A stretch of DNA of 64,000 nt. Source: Acidiflorens sp963841945 (GTDB lineage Bacteria; Acidobacteriota; Terriglobia; Terriglobales; Acidobacteriaceae). Under the pieces are notes generated by a model that was not told where the DNA came from, did no database searches, and worked only from the letters and a program-made list of their open reading frames with translations. Each line of letters opens with the position of its first letter. Position 1 is the stretch's first letter. A program made the position numbers and the translations under genes. Shown here in pieces: positions 59,502 to 64,000 of this stretch. The stretch is taken from contig CAWJFC010000005.1 in NCBI GenBank assembly GCA_963841945.1, positions 248,001 to 312,000 of the forward strand. Direction: 5' to 3'.

Positions 59502-61023
59502 TCACTTCCCTATCGCATCCAGGATGGCGTCGTTGATTGCATACGCGGTTCCGTCGGCGCCGATTACGGTTGGCGTGTATGCCTCTCCGATGCCGGTCGA
59601 GAGCGTGATTACCTGCGTGAACGAATTCGTGGTCAGGTCCCAGCGATAGAGATTTCCATCTTCGCTATTGGCGAGCACCGACTTTGTGAAGGGATCGATG
59701 GCCGCGGTGTTGATGCACCACTCCTTGACTCCGCCCGGACAATCTCCGTCCGGAGTAACGCCCTCGTGGGTCAGTACCTCGTTCATCACCATGGTGCTCG
59801 GAATAATCGGATCGTGTTCGGTCGCCGTCGGATCGAGAATGGCAATGTCGTTGTGTCCGTTGCCCGTCCCAACTCCGCAATAGTTGTTGTACTTAGTCAT
59901 TAATAAGTAAGTCGAAGTTCCGGTATAACTCGGAACCAGGGAGGCCGGTACGATGGACGCGGTGTCATCCCAGCCAAAGCTGCCCGGAGTCTTGGTCTGG
60001 GAAAGGTCGGCGCTATAGTGCAAGAGCCATCCGCGATCGTTGTGATTGGGGAAGGGATTTTCCAGCACCCCAAAGTAGACATCACCGTCCGGCCCTACCG
60101 TGGGCGAGGCCGAGCTGGCGTCAAAAATCCAAGCGTCGAGTCCCGAGGATGGATCCTTGAGCCGAACTTTGTTGATAGTTGCGAGGGTTACGCTGTTGAC
60201 CGCGACGAGGTAGCCATAGTTGCCGTTGTCGACGGCGACATAGACGATGCTGCCATCGGCAGAAACGGCGGGCGCGGCGCTGATGGAGACTTCCGTGATG
60301 GAGGAATCGCCGCTCATGGTGGCGGCAGAGACCCAGGCTCCCGTGCCATTGGTCCCGATGCGCGCCAGCCCGCTCTGCAAATTCAGCGGCGTCGAGCCGA
60401 GCGCCAGGAAGCCGAAGAACAGGTTACCGCTGGCGTCGGTCGACAGGGGCGTATCGATCTGGATGTTTGCCTCGTAGGTCGACTTTGCCTTGTTAAAGTT
60501 TTTCACGCCGTAGAAGTAGAGCTTGCTGATCTTCTGCTTGGTCTCGTCGGGATTGGGGCGGGCGATGACGCGTCCGGCAATGTCAGGAATGTAGAGCGTG
60601 CTGGAGGTCATGGTCGGACCCAAGTCCGGGAACGAAGTCGGCTCCGGGCGCCTGCCATCCGGTATTGAGCTGCCACACTTTTTTGCCGGTCGCGGCGTTG
60701 AGCGCCTCAACCTTAAAGCTGTTGTTGCCGGTCTTGACGGGAACGATGACGGTGTTCGCGGCGGTCACGAGCGGCGAGCCGTAATGAATAAAAATCTCGC
60801 CCTGGGGCGGAAACAAATCCACGGGTGTGTGCCAGTGAATTGCGCTCAGCGGCTGCGACTCCACGGTAGAGAGCGCGGTGTGCTGGTCGTCGTGCGAATG
60901 GGTCAGCCATGCGCCGGTTTGTGCGCCGGCATGGGCGCTGAGGCAAATCAGACAAAATCCTGTAATGAGCGAGACGAATACGGACCACACCTGTGCTGTT
61001 CTACTTTTAAGTGACATTTTCAA
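59502..61023 (-). CDS. Secreted PQQ-type beta-propeller protein, frameshifted
   Basis: The N-terminal part has a signal peptide (VFVSLITGFCLICLSAHAGA) and PQQ-like WQLNTGWQAPGADFVP. The frame then changes and continues with GPTMTSSTLYIPDIAGRVI, KARLKDPSSGLDAWIF-type blade repeats (VSADGSIVYVAVDNGNYGYL, GDVYFGVLENPFPNHND), ending GADGTAYAINDAILD. Both halves overlap at 60583-60710, and the base change lies about 60615-60635, near a GGG run. PQQ cofactor residues cannot be confirmed. The start is the ATG at 61023 or the next ATG. Confidence 0.75.
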
Positions 61024-61283
61024 TTTCCCCTGAATGGCGCAAAGGACGCGGGAAGTGACCCGCGCGGCCGACTGCCAGCGTAGCAGTGTAACCCCGTCTA
61101 GTTGTCAACGAAAGGTAAAAAAACGAAGACGAAAATTTTGTACGGAAAAACTTTGCACTGCAGACGCAGAGCGCTCATCGGACCCGCAAAAGCGTCTCCA
61201 CGCGAGTTCGTTTCTCGTCAACGAAACAAAACATTCTTTGCCATGTTCGTTTCGCGACACTTCATGTTCGTTCGCGACGCCCA

Positions 61284-61619
61284 TCACTCCTGCTCTGCGG
61301 GAGCAAAAAACGCCAGCAGTTCCAGCTCTTCCGTCACGTCGTAAAAGCGATGCTCGCGCTCCGCCTCTACAAAAATCACCGAGCCCGCGCGCACCTCGGC
61401 ATCTTCGCGCGCCTCGCCCGAACCGATCTGCATCCTCGCTCGACCGCGCACAACGTAATACATTTCATCTTCGCGATGTGGCTTCTGCAGATCTATCGCG
61501 CCAGGTGCGAGAACATAAATGCCCGCGCTCATCGCCGGCACCCGGAGGAACTCGAAGTAAAGCTTGCCGCGAGCAGCGCGTTCGCGAGCCTGATCGTCGA
61601 TGTGAAAGAAGTGAGTCAT
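61284..61619 (-). CDS. Small cupin-domain protein
   Basis: A 111-residue cupin: IYVLAPGAIDLQKPHREDEMYYVVRGRARM is motif 1 with the HxH-E pattern, and RAGSVIFVEAEREHRFYDV is motif 2. The start at 61619 (MTHFFHIDDQARE) is preferred to the longer upstream frame. Cupins bind metal and catalyse many reactions; function unknown. TetR gene lies immediately upstream on the same strand. Confidence 0.85.
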   Translation of the reverse strand: MTHFFHIDDQARERAARGKLYFEFLRVPAMSAGIYVLAPGAIDLQKPHREDEMYYVVRGRARMQIGSGEAREDAEVRAGSVIFVEAEREHRFYDVTEELELLAFFAPAEQE

Positions 61620-61690
61620 AGGGAATGAACAATCGGAAGAGTCGCAAACAAGGTGACAAACATCGATCCACTCAAACCGAGAACTGGAAA

Positions 61691-62290
61691 TCAAACCGCC
61701 CCGCGAAAGAAGATCTCGGTAAACTGGCGCGTCAATGCGTCGCCGGTGAGTTCGCCGCCCGGCTTGTACCACTGATAAATCCAGTTGATCATCCCGACCA
61801 GCGCGAAGGCCGCGGCCCGCGGCGTCACCGTGCTGCTCGTGCCGCGCCTGCGGTGCAGGTCGGCAATGAGGTTCTCCACGAAATGCAAATAGTCTTTTTT
61901 GCGGGCGTTGATCTTCCGGCGCAGCGCAGGCGGCAAAGGATGGTTCTCATGCAGCATGACGGTGATCTCGCGATCCTCTTCGCCGAGGACCACGCCAATG
62001 TGCAGGCGGATCAGGGTGCGGAGGCGCTCCTCGGGATCGTCGATGCGCATCGCCACTTTGATGACGCGCTCCTCGGTGATCTCCATGGCATGCGACATGA
62101 TGTGGAAAAGGATCTCGTCCTTGGACTGGAAGTGATGGTAGAGGCCGCCCTTGGAGAGTTTGAGGGCCGCCGCGACGTCGTTCATCGAGGTGGCATCGTA
62201 TCCCTGTTGTTGAAAGAGGCGGGCAGCCGCGCGCAGAATTTCCTGGCGAGGTTCCTGACGATGTTCAATGGTCGCTTCGCGGAGCATCAC
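61691..62290 (-). CDS. TetR-family transcriptional regulator
   Basis: A 199-residue regulator. The HTH is in RQEILRAAARLFQQQGYDATSMNDVAAAL KLSKGGLYHHFQSKDEIL, typical TetR N-terminus (about residues 17-66). The C-terminal ligand domain has ALVGMINWIYQWYKPGGELT. It may control the adjacent cupin or NUDIX genes; no operator palindrome could be assigned with confidence. Confidence 0.9.
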   Translation of the reverse strand: MMLREATIEHRQEPRQEILRAAARLFQQQGYDATSMNDVAAALKLSKGGLYHHFQSKDEILFHIMSHAMEITEERVIKVAMRIDDPEERLRTLIRLHIGVVLGEEDREITVMLHENHPLPPALRRKINARKKDYLHFVENLIADLHRRRGTSSTVTPRAAAFALVGMINWIYQWYKPGGELTGDALTRQFTEIFFRGAV

Positions 62291-62338
62291 CAGAGATGGT
62301 ATCGCGGAATCGCGGAACGCTCCACTCGCGCCCCGACC

Positions 62339-63100
62339 TTACTGGACATAATTCGTCTTGCGGCGAGCGAGGGGCGCGGCCGGTTCCAATTCAATGGCCG
62401 GATTGGGCCGCGCGCCGCGCGCCTCAATCAGGAGCGAGCGCGCTACGAAGTTTGCCCCTCGGTGCGCCGGAAGAGTCTCGCACGCTTCAAAGCGAACTTT
62501 GCGCAGCGCATCGTCGGCAAATTCGCGGCTGGCGCTTGCTTCGAGGCGGCGGATGCGGGAGACCGCGCGATCGACGATGTTTGCGAGTTCCGCGCCAAAT
62601 TCCCGGTTGCGATTCGACGTCAGACGCCGCTTGGCCTTCGGCGGCGAGAACCAGGTCGGCGTGCGATATGCTTCCTGCGGCTCCTCGAGGTGCGCGACCT
62701 CGCACAGATGCGCGGTCACGGTCTCGCGTTCGAGGACCGGGTCAGTTGTCTTCAGCGAATTGTTGGCGTCTTTGCGCTTTTCGTTTCTGCGGTTGCGTTT
62801 GCCGGACGATTGGCGCCCGGATGATTTCGCGAGCCGATATCGGGCAAAGGGCATTTCTTCGATCCGGCCGTGAACGCCGGCTTCTTCAAAGGCCTCCAGC
62901 GCCGCCGACTGGGCCTGAGTGAGTCCGGGTTCAACTCCGCCCTTGGGGAAGATCCAGCGGCCGCCGCGCGTCCGCACCAGCAGAAACTCGATTCCCGCCG
63001 CGCCCGCGCGATAGCAGATCGCCGCCACTTGCTGGCGAACAGATCGTCTCGATCCTTCGACTGCGCCGGCCTTGACAGCGATACGAGGTTGGATTCGCAT
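62339..63100 (-). CDS. NUDIX hydrolase with an altered Nudix box
   Basis: A 253-residue protein starting MRIQPRIAVKAGAVEG. The Nudix region is QQVAAICYRAGAAGIEFLLVRTRGGRWIFPKGGVEPG then AALEAFEEAGVHGRI. The core EExG is intact, but the box has Leu after GGVEPG where Glu is usual and Leu at the Arg position of the REx2EE motif. The long C-terminal region after KAKRRL contains basic and acidic stretches. Family members hydrolyse nucleoside diphosphate-linked substrates; the altered box leaves activity uncertain. Confidence 0.75.
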   Translation of the reverse strand: MRIQPRIAVKAGAVEGSRRSVRQQVAAICYRAGAAGIEFLLVRTRGGRWIFPKGGVEPGLTQAQSAALEAFEEAGVHGRIEEMPFARYRLAKSSGRQSSGKRNRRNEKRKDANNSLKTTDPVLERETVTAHLCEVAHLEEPQEAYRTPTWFSPPKAKRRLTSNRNREFGAELANIVDRAVSRIRRLEASASREFADDALRKVRFEACETLPAHRGANFVARSLLIEARGARPNPAIELEPAAPLARRKTNYVQ

Positions 63101-63260
63101 GTCCCCGGAAGTAGAGTGCCCGCTCCACAGCGCAGTTGCATAGACCACAACTTGATTCCCGGTCTGTACTCAATGGATGTGATTCTGTTGGCGGCAGGAA
63201 TCCGCCTGCATACTTGCTGGGCGCGCCGCCAATTGGAGACAGTAGAAACCGGCGGAGAAC

Positions 63261-63605
63261 GTGGAACACTCTTTTTGTCTGCGTTGCAATCGGGAGATCG
63301 AAGCGGGCGACAAATCGGTTGCCATCTATCTGTTTGCGCAAACGGTTGGCGTGCGGCCACGGCAGAAGTCATCGGCGCAGCGCATCTCTTTCTGTCCGCC
63401 GTGTTCGGTGTCGCTGGCGATGGGACCTGCGCCGGAGGGCGCGCTGAACCTGGCAGCCTGGCAGATGATCCGCGATATTGTGGGCGCCGACCCGGCGCTG
63501 ACGGAGGCTGCATGGGAAACCCTGCACGGCACCGGCGAAAACCTGTTGCCGACGGGCACGCAGGGCGCACCGCCGCCGCGGCCCGGTTCTTACCTGGAAT
63601 TTTAG
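63261..63605 (+). CDS. Hypothetical protein with zinc-ribbon-like start
   Basis: A 114-residue protein from GTG 63261: EHSFCLRCNREIEAGDKSVA and ISFCPPCSVSLAMG give two CxxC pairs. Function unknown. It ends near 63605 with PPPRPGSYLEF. Confidence 0.55.
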   Translation: MEHSFCLRCNREIEAGDKSVAIYLFAQTVGVRPRQKSSAQRISFCPPCSVSLAMGPAPEGALNLAAWQMIRDIVGADPALTEAAWETLHGTGENLLPTGTQGAPPPRPGSYLEF

Positions 63606-63657
63606 GGGTATTGCCCGGCTTTATCCGTTAACGACCGAAAACAGCGGAAGATGTCTA

Positions 63658-63909
63658 CTATCTCGTCTCGTGTCCCGCGAATTGGTCGGTGATCTCGGCC
63701 GGGGAGATCCACATCATCACTTCCATGCTCTTCGGGGCGACTGTTCCGCCGAGGGGATAGAGCCATCGGACCAAGCTGGCCAACACAATCAGACCCCCGC
63801 CCAGCAGAAACAGGACCTTAAACTCTGGGACTGTTGAGGAACGCAGCACACTCGCGCTGGAGGGATGCGCGAGGAAACAAGCAAGGCCGGCACCAAGAGT
63901 CAGAGACAT
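63658..63909 (-). CDS. Small membrane hypothetical protein
   Basis: About 83 residues from the ATG at 63909 (MSLTLGAGLACFLAH) with one helix (KVLFLLGGGLIVLASLVRWLYPL). The function is unknown; the in-frame start at 63963 is a weaker alternative. Confidence 0.5.
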   Translation of the reverse strand: MSLTLGAGLACFLAHPSSASVLRSSTVPEFKVLFLLGGGLIVLASLVRWLYPLGGTVAPKSMEVMMWISPAEITDQFAGHETR

Positions 63910-64000
63910 AGGGTTAGATGAATCCAAAATCCCATTCTGGCGCGGCTTCCCGAAGGGGGACAAGTTTCCAAAGGGCGTGTTCTGGGCACCAAGGTGCGGT

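Overview
The window reads as a chromosomal segment of a high-GC, Gram-negative-type bacterium, most likely an Acidobacteriota (Terriglobia, Koribacter-like). This is inferred from gene content and order: rapZ / MsbA-type exporter / yicC / gmk / rpoZ / coaBC / family-4 uracil-DNA glycosylase / priA; a broken ffh...rpsP-khpA-rimM-trmD-rplS-rnhB cluster; a TauE+DUF1634 pair; MacB/FtsX-type permeases; GIDE-like, ChaN-like and TMTC-like proteins; and intergenic repeat families that I associate with such genomes. No rRNA, tRNA, CRISPR array, prophage or replication origin was found.

Layout. 1-13 kb: housekeeping genes on the + strand (rapZ to priA), then a site-2 protease, HU and dcd. 13-24 kb: mostly - strand information-processing genes (POTRA protein, an Hfq-like protein with a long N-terminal tail, holB, tmk, rnhB, rplS, trmD, rimM, khpA, rpsP, ffh), interrupted by an alcohol dehydrogenase and a peroxiredoxin. 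24-32 kb: PLP enzyme, GIDE-like membrane protein, glutamine-amidotransferase-like protein, fused transporter/spermidine-synthase-like protein, TauE/DUF1634 pair. 32-36 kb: trxA, lexA and a REP-rich accessory stretch with six exact-period 112-bp repeats beside a Y1 (RAYT-type) transposase, then about 1 kb without genes that contains a long G-tract. 36-50 kb: secreted and membrane proteins, a beta-propeller, trmJ, two ABC permeases, VKOR, a LEA-like repeat protein, alaS. 50-64 kb: Rieske oxygenase, ChaN-like protein, ubiX, TMTC-like protein, a candidate structured RNA with an intrinsic terminator, DUF4331 and PQQ-like proteins, cupin, TetR and NUDIX.

Two features dominate the non-coding part. 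First, at least fifteen intergenic spacers carry imperfect tandem repeats with a period of seven bases (heptamers such as GACTAAC, AACTGGG, AGCTCTG, ACAAATT), reminiscent of cyanobacterial STRR heptamers. Related arrays with 14-18-base periods lie upstream of coaBC and even inside genes. Second, a 300-base stretch at 57.34-57.64 kb has a strong Shine-Dalgarno-like AGGAGG, a 20-codon reading frame, two good hairpins and a rho-independent terminator, with no gene downstream on that strand. It may be an undescribed RNA or leader.

A caution on quality: eight genes (coaBC, a cupin, a small membrane protein, a peroxiredoxin, a GIDE-like protein, lexA, DUF4331, a PQQ-like propeller) each show what looks like a small indel, and trmD lacks a stop before rplS. 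Because coaBC is normally essential, many of these are probably sequence errors rather than true pseudogenes. The cupin (nonsense plus frameshift) and the GIDE gene (tandem-repeat slippage) are the best candidates for real lesions.
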